A stretch of DNA of 64,000 nucleotides from Saccharum officinarum (lineage: Eukaryota; Streptophyta; Magnoliopsida; Poales; Poaceae): NCBI GenBank assembly GCA_020631735.1, contig CM036223.1, forward strand, positions 9,028,191 through 9,092,190. The letters are read 5' to 3'. Below are positions 10,687 to 21,281 of the stretch, piece after piece. Under the pieces are notes generated by a model. It saw only the letters and a list, made by a program, of their open reading frames with translations, had not been told where the DNA came from and searched no databases. Every line of letters begins with the position of its first letter. Positions within the stretch are counted from its first letter, which is position 1. The translations under genes and the position numbers were made by a program.

Positions 10687-12311
10687 TGCTTGACGATTAC
10701 TGACACACGATTGCGAGTATATGCGGAGATTGCATTCACTTCAATAGCCAAAATTTGTGAGGCACATCCCGACAATGATCAAACTAGTACTCACTAATAC
10801 AGGACAAGGATCTCCACATGGGACAGCAGGGGCCTACGTGAACTCAACCAGCCCTTTTGCAGAATAGCTTACCTAGCTCCGGTGATGCGAAAGCAAGATG
10901 CAGGGACTGCATGTGTGTCAGCTACACTAAGTGCTAGGGAGTTCATTCATCACAAAGATGATAGGGCCAAACTCAAAATAGTCCACTAGTCATCTGCTAA
11001 TTTTTTTAATACTTCCAACATTCTGAGGATTACACAGGACATGTACTCACGACAACTTAACACTTCAGAGAACATGCTAACAACTTTACTGCATATATTA
11101 CATCTTGCATGCTTATTACACAGCACACACTGACAGACTGTTTTGAATCTTTGAGGTATACATATCTACTGGAAAGGAAATGTACACGGCTGGACACCAT
11201 CTGTATCCATACACTACTATTCTTCCGGTACCATTCAGACTTATGTGTTTTTACTGGATCTCAAGTGACCTGTCCTTTATAGAATGGTCGTTGAACACGC
11301 CACAGCTCATTCTTTCTGAATTTCAATGTGACGGGGTCAGCCCTGTCCTTTATAGAATGGTCATTGAACGGCCACAGCTCTCTCGGCACTGCATTCTTCT
11401 AATCTTCCAGTGCATAGCTACCGCCGAACAGCACAAAGCAAATTTCGCTCCAACACTTTTGCCTCTTCTAAACTAATCATCATTGCTGAAACTTGTACAG
11501 TTTTCCAGAGGTAACCAAATACCTCCTTGCTGGGACACCCACTTAACATTTTGCATCAAAATGAAATTGATCAATCATACACTGTTTCAGCATCCCAAAG
11601 TATTGATATCGCTGAATGGCACACACTGTAATTCTCAAGATTGAACAAGTCTGCTCCCCACACACCTGACCTATCCTTCAGGGAACTTCGCCTACTTTTC
11701 TCTGAAGTTTCAGTGGGTACGAGCTAAGCTACTCTGTATGCCACAAATCTCTGGTCATTGAAGAAGTAACTCATGTATGCTTGCACTTCTACTGAATCAT
11801 CACTCTACTGCTTTCTATTCTTTTACTGAATCAACCAAATGCTGACGGTGTAATACCACTAATGCCGGACATCCCTCTGATTCAATATTTCAGACACCTG
11901 CTACCTTTATAGCAGTCTGCCACTTCTCTGTTTGAACTTGCATTTGTCAGCCACTGAAATTCTCTGCTCTCATCTTTACTCAATGTATTTGTTGTAATCT
12001 TCAGTCTATTTCTCGTCTCTGCTGCAACACAGTATCTCTGCATTAGTACTACTTTCAGACCTGCTACTGTACACCCCATGATCCCACGGCTCCATTTGCA
12101 TGTTGCAAACTATACTGCAGCCACTATTTCTTCCCTATCCAAACCTTCACATGGCAGCCACTAAACCTTCTTGCCTGTTATCACCACTCTGATTATTTAT
12201 TGCAATTTGTAGGCCTTCTCCTATACTAATTTGATGTATCCCAACTCTCAAACTGCAACTCAAAATCTCTGACTTTCTCTGAACTTTCAGATTTACTCGC
12301 TTTTACTGAAT
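10687..12311. other. Unassigned sequence
   Basis: No convincing coding region. It holds a direct repeat at 11269-11380 and several recurrences of TTTTACTGAATC near 11770-11835 and 12300. The C+T-rich composition of the plus strand looks like non-coding filler or an element I cannot name. Confidence 0.35.
11269..11380 (+). repeat. 40-bp direct repeat, 73-bp period
   Basis: CCTGTCCTTTATAGAATGGT and the following 19-20 bases ending CCACAGCTC occur at 11269-11308 and 11342-11380. The two copies differ at a few positions, including one indel. Confidence 0.85.
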
Positions 12312-12576
12312 ATGAAAGCCTGTGTAATCCTTCATAATATGATAGTGGAATATGAGAAGGAATTGGTTAGAGTTTCCTTGGATTCGAGTGTAAATCCAAG
12401 TGCAATTATAGTTCTCCCACCTAAAGTGTGTACAAGCGACAGCCGACAGCCCTAATCCATGTTTTGCAGAGGTGCTTCGGAGGAATTCCGCAATCAAAGC
12501 TCAGCCAACACATAGGCAACTCAAGAAGGATCTAATCGAGCACATATGGCAGCGCTATGGAAACAAAGAAACTTAG
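12312..12576 (+). pseudogene. PIF/Harbinger transposase C-terminus
   Basis: The frame from 12312 opens with MKACVILHNMIVEYEKEL. CVILHNMIVE is the highly conserved motif near the end of plant PIF/Harbinger (DDE_Tnp_4) transposases. After a stop at 12453 the other frame gives THRQLKKDLIEHIWQRYG up to a TAG at 12574-12576, the usual C-terminal tail of that family. The DDE catalytic core is absent upstream, so only about the last 85 codons remain, with one frameshift. It is a possible former source for the Tourist MITEs at 7735 and 16280, which is inference. Confidence 0.75.
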
Positions 12577-13138
12577 ATTAAAATTGTTGCAATTATATAC
12601 AATATTTGATTTATATTGATGGTTTTTAGAAGAAATATTGTAATCATGTTCATCTTATTTATGTTTGATTCACTATCAAATAGCAATGCAATGATATACA
12701 AAATGGTATTCATTGATCTTAGCTATATACAACGCATTAAAGAGTTTGCAGACAGAGAAACAAACAGTCCATTGTATGATCTGTCTTTTGTACATGCCTC
12801 ATTGCAAAATGCAACCTTATGCGTCCATTCTTCTGTAGTCCTCGTCTTGTGTATTCTACTCTCCTCATTAGTTACACCTCTTCTTCATTGCCTCCTCTAA
12901 TCTTCACACTCTTCTGGGAACCTCCAACCTTTTCGTAAGTTGCTTACCCTTCACCCTTGACGGGAGTCACTTTTCTATTCGCAGTTACGTATAGTGCTCG
13001 CCTTTTTTGGGGCGGTATAGCTGTGGCCTCCATTTTGGCCTTCACCATGGGGCATTTCACCCCCCTTGTGAAGCTGTCCAGGTGGCAATGGCGATGAGGT
13101 AACGGTGGCAATGGTGATGAGATTGATAACTCAGCCGA
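12577..13138. other. Intergenic, nothing recognised
   Basis: Includes a TCCTCGTCTTGTGT segment at about 12840 that recurs near 18380. GATGAGGTAACGGTGGCAATG-like triplet duplications lie near 13085-13125. No gene seen. Confidence 0.35.
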
Positions 13139-13289
13139 CCAGTGGCGGAACCAGGGGGCCATTCATCCCCCTTGCCCCTCCAATTTTTTTTTTTTGATTA
13201 ACACCCTACTGCAGCCATTGCAGCAGTAAGCATTTTCAAGTGAAGAAGTTGTTGAAGGTGATGTATCCAGTTTTTTTTTCCGCCACTGG
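13139..13289. repeat. Small foldback with perfect 12-bp ends
   Basis: CCAGTGGCGGAA at 13139-13150 is the exact reverse complement of TTCCGCCACTGG at 13278-13289. The GTGGCGGAACCAGG end is seen in several plant short inverted-repeat elements. No clean target duplication was found, so the class stays open. Confidence 0.45.
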
Positions 13290-14286
13290 AGAAGACAATG
13301 ACACAGTACCGCCGCTGTCGAACCCATGCCATCGGCATTGGCGTAGCGCCGGCGTGGCTACCAGATGTGCCCGAGCTGGTGAAGGTTGCAGTGGAGGCGT
13401 AGTGAGCTCCAAGATACACGAACGCAATAGCTTGAAGAGGGATGAGTTGAGAGTACTACTACAGAAAACTTAACCGAGGCGGGTAGGCCAACCATCTCCG
13501 TCAAAAGGTCACGGTTCATCGGGCCTTAACGGAAACGGTTGGCCAACCGCCTCGGATAATGAAAATAAAAAACAAAAAAAGCCCAAACCTGGCTAGAAAC
13601 CGTGTCTGGGCCTAGATCTAGGCAGCTACCAGTAGCATCACGCCGCCGCACCATCGATCCACACCATGGTGCCGCGTCGTCGGATCCGCCACCGGGGAGC
13701 GCAGTTCGCCACGCCGCCAGATCCGTCGCCAAAGAGCTCCTCCTCGTCGGATCCGGGTACCTCCAAGCCGGATCTATCGCGGATCGAAGCAACCAATGTC
13801 GGGGAGGATGCCACGACGCCGGATCTGCCGTCGGAGGGCTCTACCTCGCCGGATCGAATAGCTGCAGCGCCCCTCCACCGAATCCACGACAAATCAAGCC
13901 CGCCGCCACGCACCACCACCAGATCGAGCCCGCGCCACCACCACCAAGCTCGCACTGCCACCACTTAGCTCGCGCCGGGAGGACCTCGATCTTGTCGTTG
14001 CCGCTGCCGCCTGCTCGAAGGAAGAGCTTGCTGTGCGAAGGAGGAGCTCGAAGGAGAAGCCACCGCTGCTGGGCCCGCGCGCGAGGAGAGGCCGCCGCCA
14101 CAGACGAGCCTGCGCGCGAGGCCTCTGCCGCCACTACGCCGGGAGATGCAGGGAGAGCGGGTGTGCCATGCCAGGAGAGGGACGGAGAGCTGGTGCGCCT
14201 CGCCGGGATAGGGAGGGAGAGTGGGTGCACCGCACGCCCTCTGAGGGAGGGAGGGAGAGTGGGTGCGCCGCGCTGTCTAAGGGCCG

Positions 14287-14301
14287 AGAGAGAGAGAGAG
14301 T
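14287..14301. repeat. (GA)n microsatellite
   Basis: A GAGAGAGAGAGAGAG run just inside the GC-rich cargo, read as CT repeats on the minus strand. CT-rich tracts are common in grass 5' untranslated regions. Confidence 0.7.
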
Positions 14302-14329
14302 GAGGGCTGAGAATGAAACCCTAACTCCC

Positions 14330-14338
14330 GTATATATA
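14330..14338 (-). promoter_or_regulatory. Possible TATA box for leftward transcription
   Basis: On the minus strand CTATATATACGGGAG is followed about 10 bases later by TTAGGGTTTCATTC and then a CT-rich tract. This is the usual look of a plant TATA box, start site and 5' untranslated region. It would drive transcription leftward into the GC-rich cargo. Confidence 0.35.
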
Positions 14339-14724
14339 GGATGAGTGTGATATCGGGCTGAGATGGGCTACATGCTGGGCTACCATTTTTGGAGGCGAGC
14401 ATTTTAGTATGCCCGCCTCCGTTAATAGATTAATCGAGGCGGGCAGCATAAGGCGCCCGCCAAGGTTAATTTTGATTAGCCGAGGCGGTTGTTTAAGGCG
14501 ACCACCTCGGTTAATATATTAATGGAGGCGGTTGCATTAGGACATCCGTCTCGGTTAATCGATATTAACTGTGGTGAGCATCTTTTGTTGTCCGCCTTAG
14601 TTAATGATTAACCAAGGCGGTTGCTAGTCCGGCTGCCCTGCCACGAATAACCAAGGCGGCCAGCCGGCCCAACCGCCTCCGAGGCCAATTTCAAAATGTC
14701 TCTCAAAAGATTTTTTTTGTAGAT

Positions 14725-15542
14725 GTAGTTGGATGGAAATGAAAAGTGAGTTGAGAGGACGTAGATGTAGCTTGGAAATAAAAGTGAGTTAAGAGTACCC
14801 AGATGTATTAGATGCTTGGAAACTAGGTATATGCAACGTAATCTGACAGAACTACATGCCAGTACTCGTTAATAGTAATCTCACTATCATGCGCATGCAG
14901 GACTGAAATGACACAAGAACATGCTGATGGTCCCATTACCGGATTTAATAAGAGAAACCGGCAAATTTCTTTACTCAACGATAGTCATATTCCGCATAAG
15001 TTATCATAATGACAAATTTAAGCCAGCATGGAACGGGCAACGGCAAGAGCAGATTTGTCACAACTTAAGGGATCGCTAGTCCTCCATAATTCATTGATCA
15101 ATTCCAAAGGATAGATCCATGCATTGGTACTGGAAAGCCAGGAAAGTGGTCCCTTCTTCCTTCTCCGTTCCGCCTCGAGCACATCCATCCAAGGATGCGT
15201 ATGTATTTTCCCGCCCCACTCTCCATTTTTTGTGGTCATGTTTCACAAAAATGCTTTGCTTGGTCTTTGAAGAATGGACATGATCCCCTTGCTTTAAGGT
15301 GGGTAACTAGCATTCTTTTGAATTTGTAGCTTGTTTTGTTGGTAATATTATTTTTATTTATTCTCATGCTTGTTCTTTTTCCATTTAGATAGCATTTTTC
15401 TGAATTCTTCGTAAAGGCATCCGAATTTTGGTGAATTCATTTTTTTCGTGAATTCTTATAAAGTCATCACCATTTATTTTATATTTTTTGACTGACAAAA
15501 AGTTTTCTATTTGCTTGCATTGAGAAATAAAAATGCTTCCAC
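14725..15542. other. Intergenic, nothing recognised
   Basis: AT-rich sequence with a partly repeated GATGTAG..GGAAAT..AAAAGTGAGTT..GAG segment at about 14725-14800. No coding similarity noticed. Confidence 0.35.
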
Positions 15543-15550
15543 TACAAACC

Positions 15551-16046
15551 TAAGGATGGCAACGGGTCGGGTTCGGATCGGGTGGAGTCTCCGTGCACCC
15601 AAAACCAAAACCCGAAGTCGAAACCCAAACCTGAACTGAACACCGATTCTGGTGGAAATCCATCACCAAAACCAAACCCGTGGATACCCGAAACCCGAAC
15701 GAATATCCGAAACCCGAATGGATACCCGAAACCCGCGGATAAATATACACATATTCATATGTATAAATAAGAGGCAACAAATAATAAATATTTTCATGAG
15801 TCAATTTTGAATAGATTTAATAATCTAAGTAAATAAGTTATTATTAGCATATTATAAAACATGAGTTTTTATTCCAAATGATTTATGTCGGATATCCATT
15901 GGATATCCACGGGTGGAAAACTAAACCTGAAACCGAACCCGATACCAAACCCGAAAACCGTAGGTGAGAAATCATCTCCAAACCCGAACTCACAGGACCC
16001 GAAACCCGCGGATATCCGCCCCGAACCCGATCCGCTGCCATCCTTA
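15551..16046. mobile_element. Non-autonomous hAT element (496 bp)
   Basis: Starts TAAGGATGGCAACGGGTCGG and ends with the inverted form CCGATCCGCTGCCATCCTTA. It is flanked by a perfect 8-bp duplication TACAAACC (15543-15550 and 16047-16054), the hallmark of hAT elements. Internally it is made of degenerate GGGTTTCGGGTATCC units in both orientations. The small frames inside are products of these repeats. Confidence 0.92.
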
Positions 16047-16279
16047 TACAAACCTCGAGTACGAGTCCAAATTTGCAGGACTTAACGATTGCTAGCTTGC
16101 TAGTAATGTCTTCTTCTCGCCCCAAAACAAATATAAATATTTGTGGTTTCACTGTAAGTCAAATTATTCCAACTGTACAAAGAAGAGTATTAACACCTAT
16201 CACAAAAAATTAGTAAAATATAGAAAATATATTTAATAATAGGTTGGCTAGTGTTTATTTAATATCATAAATACTATTA

Positions 16280-16393
16280 GGCCATGTTTGGTTCCTAGAA
16301 ATAGAGAGGAATTAGAAAGTAAATCTAATAATAAATTGAAAAGCATTTTTAAGATATTGGTTTCAATTCGTAGGATGGGATCCAAACAGATCT
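16280..16393. mobile_element. Tourist-like MITE (114 bp)
   Basis: Begins GGCCATGTTTGGTTCCTA and ends TGGGATCCAAACAGATCT, imperfect inverted repeats, with TTA on both sides (16277-16279, 16394-16396). Target site, length and termini fit PIF/Harbinger-type Tourist MITEs. Confidence 0.75.
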
Positions 16394-16482
16394 TTAATGT
16401 TTTTTTCTAAAAAATTAGTCAAACTTATATGATATTTGGACAAAATTGGTGAAAGTTAACTCCCTTGTTGGTGCGCCATCAC

Positions 16483-16989
16483 TAAGGCTGGTAAACGAGC
16501 CGGCTCGGCTCGGCTCGGCTCGGCTCGTTCTGGCTCGTCGGCTCGTTATCTTAACGAGCCAGAAAGCCAGCTCGGCTCGGCTCGTTACGAGCTCGAGCTG
16601 GCTCGTTAGGCTCGTGAGCCAGGAAAAAAAATACAAAATATAATATTTATATTTATCTAAAGCATAAAAATATTAATAATATAAAAATAATATATTCAAT
16701 AGCTTTAAATCGAACAAAATATTCATATGAGCTAACATATTATCTATTTGTGAAGTGCAAAATATGAAGTAATACAAAACTAATATAAGTTACGATGATT
16801 TTTTCTCTAAAACTACGGCTCGTTTGGCTCGCGAGCGGCTCACGAGCCCGCTCGAGTTGGCTCGTTATAGCTAACGAGCTAAAATCCTGGCTCGGCTCGG
16901 CTCGTTATCCTAATGAGCCGAGCCGAGCTGAGCCGAGCCAGCCACGAGCCGAGCGAGCTAACGAGCTTCGAGTTTTTCGTCCAGCCTTA
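16483..16989. mobile_element. Non-autonomous hAT element rich in GGCTC repeats (507 bp)
   Basis: The ends TAAGGCTGGTAAACGAGCC and TTTTTCGTCCAGCCTTA are inverted repeats. Flanks are GCCATCAC (16475-16482) and GTCATCAC (16990-16997), an 8-bp duplication with one mismatch. Both arms carry runs of GGCTCG/CGAGCC, including a pure pentanucleotide array (GGCTC)n at about 16500-16526. A decayed relative lies at 47320-47452. Confidence 0.85.
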
Positions 16990-16997
16990 GTCATCAC

Positions 16998-18484
16998 CGT
17001 GAAGACCGCCATGCCGCCTGCCACCAGTGTGAGAGGACCGGGGCCTGGTTTGTCTGGTTGCACGCCGTTGAAGCCAAGGCAAGGACGGGCCTAAAGGACA
17101 GTTCATACAGGCCCAGGAGTACTCGACAATTTAGCCCAAAGATATTCATAGATTTAAGGAAAGGGCCCAATAGCCAACACTAGCATAGCACTACTGAGGC
17201 CCAGGCCCCGACTCGCTGCCTCCGATCCAACCTCCGTCGCCACCAGCTACCGCTAGCTAGCTGCGAGAAATTGCTCGCGAAGAAGACCAGCCTTCAGACC
17301 TCCAGGCATCCGGGCGTGGCGGCACTCCATCAGCAGTCCGCCCCTGCGCCCCAACGCCACGCGCTTCCGCATGAATCTTGGGATCGGCCATGCATGAACG
17401 GTTAGCCCGTGATCCACTTAGCCACTTAGCCACATAATAAAAATTATTTGATTATTAGAAGTCCAAAGGGTATGTTTGGAATATGTTTGGGATGATTAGG
17501 TTGTTATTAGACGTTTCTGCAGTGCGTATTACCTTATGTTTATTTTTTCCCAGCATCCATGCAGAGTGTTGATACAATTTCGCATTTTGTTTCCACTCTC
17601 TGTACCTACATGAATAGACCCAACACGAATGCTATCGGTGAACACGACAAAATCACCTTGATTGTCTCTTGGCCAGAAACAAGCGACAAGTGAGGGTTGT
17701 TGTTCTAAAAGTTTTCTAAGCAAACTATAGAAGATATGATGTGTGCTAAATGTTCTTCTAATCATGACAGAGGCACACGTCCTCACTACAACGACGAGCA
17801 CATCTACGGGCCGAGGGCAGAGCGGGAACTATGGCACGGCCTCTGCTCCGTCGTGCTCCATCGAAGCCAATAACAAAAAGTGGAGTAAGTTGCTGCTTCG
17901 TGGCCATAATTTGGACTGTTAATGAATTACTTGGATGGTTATGATTTGTGAATTGCATTTGTTAGTTGTTGAGCTAACCAGCTAAGCTTGACTAGTAGAT
18001 GTTGGAATTGGAGGAGAAACTCTAGTTTGATGCAGTGTTCTATCATTTTTCTAATGCACGAAATTATGATGAACCACATTTGGGGGGGGGGTTCGTGTAT
18101 AAATCTTTCTGGATCTTTTTTTTGCTAAGTGGCTAATTTTTCCAGTCTGTTCTTTGACTCTTTTGGAATGAAATGAATCGTTCCTAGCACATAATTATAA
18201 TCTCAAGATAGAGTTTCTCATTTGAGTCAATGAACCTGCAGTACAAATTTGCAAAGCATTAATCAGAAATTAATCTCTTGTTTGTTCTAATTGTAGGATT
18301 GGAGCAAGCACTAACATCCTATTTTTGGATATAGTTGGCGGACTTTAAGTGTAGTCACCTTTAGTCTCATTCTTCTTTCCTCGTCTTGTGTGTTGTACTA
18401 TCCTCCTCAGTTACTCCTCAGTTACCGTTTCGCCTATACATTTTGCTAAAGAGACCCTGTGTTTTTCAATTATGTAACCCGCAG
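16998..18484. other. Unassigned sequence between hAT element and LTR
   Basis: About 17000-17400 is GC-rich and looks like gene-derived or promoter-type sequence, with repeated 'GGCCCA' words, but no frame is convincing. About 17400-18480 is AT-rich with a G9 run near 18083 and no recognised feature. TCCTCGTCTTGTGTGTTGTACT near 18380 resembles sequence at about 12840. Confidence 0.35.
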
Positions 18485-20231
18485 TCCAAAGCGTATTCCA
18501 GAATCGCGTATTATCCTTTTGAAAGCGTAGTTTGATCTCAGTTAAGTCAAAATATGTTTTCAGCTATTTACAGTTATGCCACTGAGTTTGTTTTAGTCAT
18601 AATTTATCCGTTTTAACTCCGATTTGACCTATTCAAATTGTGTTAGGTTTGTATTTGCGAGCTCTACATGTTAGTAGAACTGTTCAGTATGTTTGTGATA
18701 TTTTATTTTCAAGTTTGAATTAAAGTAATTACTTTTCTATAGGAAATCTTCGTAAATTCATAACTTCGTCGTTTTAGCTCCATTTTTCGTGATCTTTGCG
18801 TCTGTGTGATCCTAGCGAGTTATAGATTCATTTTAAAAACTTTTTATCTTATTTTATTACTGTTGGTGTACTGTTCTAATTTTAGTCTTGTTTGTTTATG
18901 CATGATTGTTCTGGATGAATGTTGTTGCTATTGTTGATCAAGTATAGACGGTGAGCAATTCGTTGGAGATCAGGAGTTTTTCTACGAACAAGATCACCAA
19001 GACCAGTTTGAGCAAGGCAAGTATAGCATGGGATTATCCTTGTTGTCCTATTCACATTAAGCAATTAATATCATTATGCATATATTCCTGGTTAAGGATG
19101 ACTTAGTGTTGATCTTATTCCTTGATACCTATTATATTGTATGGATTAGTATTGCTAGTGCTCAACATGAACTATGATCATGTAATTTGACTAATGGAAT
19201 ATGCAATAAATACTAAAAGATGATTTTTATTACTGTAAAAGGGTACTAGAGCATGGGGTTATTTTGGTGCTCTCGTTACTCTCCATTAGGACTTATCTGT
19301 AAACGAAAATCCAGGATTTACAGTACAACTGTGAGGGCTAAAATGACTCTGGCTTTAGTCATATAGAAGGACCTTTTCTAGCTTGTTAGTGGTATTCCTT
19401 TATGGCGTAAGAATGGCTTGACGAATCAGATATAGTGCGGCCTCTGTCCTCATGAGTATAGGCTGCGTGTTATTGTGCCATTTGGAAGGGGGCTCTACAT
19501 CTGTTTGCCGAGTGAAATCTAATGGCCCTAACTTGTTAGACGAACCTTCGAAAGACTTCATAGTGTTTCCCTGCCTGCTCACCTTGGAAGTGTTTTGGAA
19601 GTAATTAACTCGGGCATATGGACAACATGACTCACAGTGAAAGTGTACAACCTCTATAGAGTGTAAAACTATTATAACAGCTGTGCTCACGGTCACGAGT
19701 GGCCTTGGACCCTTATGGAATAGTTGATCATTCATAATGAGTATGTTTTTGCTATTCGTTAATCATTTCACATGGATCATATGTTTATTGTTACATTGAG
19801 ACACTTTGATATTATTGATTTACTGAAATAATGCTAATTAAAAGCTACATGCTGATAAACCTATGTTATGCCTTTGAGCCTCATGAACCCCATGTTACAC
19901 TTGTTGAGTACGAGATGTACTTACGCTTGTTTATTTTTCTTACTTGGATAAAAATCTCGGATGAGTAACAGATGGTGCAAGTAGTGACTACTTCTACTTT
20001 CCTGAAGATTACTAGACTTGCAGTCAACCAGTCAATGTGCCTGTGAATGGAGCTACCACGAGAGTTTTACATTTTACTTCCGCTACATTATTGTAAAGAC
20101 TATGTGATAATAATCGTGATGTAATAACATTTATGATGATACATCATTTATAATTTGTTAACTTATGTGCGATTGATCTCTGGGAACACATAAGAATATG
20201 CACTCCATTTGGTCGTTAAATGGGTGTGACA
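18485..20231 (+). mobile_element. 5'-truncated LTR, diverged relative of the LTR at 52762
   Basis: From about 18485 the sequence is alignable by eye with the LTR ending at 1867 and 55742. Shared stretches include TTTTAACTCCGATTTGACC, GTATTTGCGAGCTCTACATG, GTATAGACGGTGAGCA, TAGCTTGTTAGTGGT and GTAAGAATGGCTTGAC. It ends with GGGTGTGACA at 20231, just before a perfect primer site. The LTR start is missing, so the left edge is approximate. Divergence from the other LTR is much larger than between the two duplicated copies. Confidence 0.75.
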
Positions 20232-20234
20232 AAT

Positions 20235-20246
20235 TGGTATCAGAGC
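20235..20246 (+). other. Primer-binding site (initiator tRNA-Met)
   Basis: TGGTATCAGAGC, an exact match to the plant tRNA-iMet primer site, three bases after the LTR end. It supports Ty3/gypsy (Tekay/Del-like) membership. Confidence 0.85.
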
Positions 20247-20420
20247 TATTATTGACTGTAGGACGCAAGCCTAGCTAGAAATGGTCGATTTAGTATCTTC
20301 TTTTCACTATTTTTATGCTTATTATCTTGCTCTTGTTATTTGATAAATTTTTATGCTTCTTATGTCTCATTCTATTACGAAATTTTGCCTCTATTCTAAT
20401 TACATCTAAAAACTCTATAG

Positions 20421-21281
20421 ATGGTTCGTGGTCGCAAGACTGCTCGCATCACCACTGGAGGACACTACCCACCTCGTGCTTTGCTTGCACCTGAAGAGCC
20501 ACAAGAGGAAGTACCCTAGGAGAATGAGCAGATCCCTAAAGCACCAATCCAAGCGCTAGCACCTCCTCAGGAAGAACTCAAGCCTGAAGAAGACCCTGAG
20601 ATCATCGAGATAGAAGATGATGAAGAGGAGGAAGCCAATGGAGGAGAGCAACCCCCATCTCTACCACCTGATGCAGCTGCTGAGGAAGTGCCACCTCCTC
20701 CAATGGGGTGGACTGTGAAGATCTACCACAAGGCAGGAGGAGATGTTGTCTCTCATCATCGACTTGTGGGAATGCTCTCTGCCTACTTCGCTGATTGGTA
20801 CCCAGCTGTGGAGTACGTCTGTTGGGAGTACACCCATTCGCTGGAGGACACTTACTGGAAGGCAAGAGCGAGCATTTTTCCTAAGGATGAGGAAAAAGGG
20901 GCATACCAGCTGGACAGGATGTATGCTCACATGGGTCGTCGAGCTACCATGGAGGATAGCATTGAAGATGTTGCTTTTGAAGCATGTATGGGCCTTCGCT
21001 ACCTTCGCTTTGACAGCATGAAGCATGATATTCACCGCTACTTCTCTCGTGCACACCCTGACCTTGGATGGGCCATGATGGATCCAGTGCAGTTAGAACC
21101 ACTCCCTCGGGTGATGGTAAACTTTGTCTATGATATGATGGAGAGGAAGCTACAGTTAGAGGAGACGGCGAAGGCACAGGGGAAGACCATCAAGAGGTGC
21201 CAAGCGATGATTGATGAACTCCGAGCAAACCAAGGCATGGCCAAGATTTATGAGACATTAGAGCATGAGCCACGTCAGTAG
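20421..21281 (+). pseudogene. LTR-element ORF1, second lineage, one amber codon
   Basis: The ATG at 20421 is exactly 190 bp after the LTR end, as in the element at 2057. The frame is open to 21281 (286 codons plus stop) except for a single TAG at 20517-20519 (codon 33). The N-terminal third is Pro/Glu-rich with an acidic run (IIEIEDDEEEEA). The core has PPMGWTVK, VEYVCWEYTH, TYW, RRATMEDSIEDVAFEA and LR. The C-terminus is a charged coiled-coil-like tail with AKIYETLE. These motifs are in the same order as in the 234-aa ORF1, with low overall identity. No known domain recognised. Gag follows about 690 bp downstream, so ORF1 precedes gag in this family. Confidence 0.7.

Larger units (their letters stand above)
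13457..14724. mobile_element. CACTA-like element carrying GC-rich sequence
   Basis: The left end reads TACTACAGAAAAC and the right end GATTTTTTTTGTAG, degenerate forms of CACTACARAAAA termini; exact edges are uncertain by a few bases. Inside each end lie alternating repeats (TTAACCGAGGCGGG, ACCGCCTCGG, GCCCGCCTCCGTTAAT, CCGAGGCGGTTG), at about 13470-13560 and 14390-14680. The middle (about 13570-14340) is very GC-rich with long overlapping frames on both strands, typical of compositionally forced frames, and has a promoter-like edge on the minus strand. No transposase is present. The structure resembles a non-autonomous element that picked up a gene 5' region, but a source gene was not identified. 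Confidence 0.55.

Noticed and set aside
13602..14344. Overlapping frames of 100-233 codons on both strands
   Set aside because: GC-rich, low-complexity cargo of a CACTA-like element; no recognisable domain and no clear start.
15582..16152. Frames rich in Pro/Asn/Lys or Gly/Phe/Ser
   Set aside because: Translations of the degenerate GGGTTTCGGGTATCC repeats of a hAT element.
17081..17400. Gene 5' exon in GC-rich sequence
   Set aside because: No convincing frame, splice site or similarity; composition alone is not enough.
1..20231. LTRs at 1-1867 and 18485-20231 as the two LTRs of one element
   Set aside because: Both are followed by a primer site and ORF1, so both are 5' LTRs, and they are far too diverged to be a pair.
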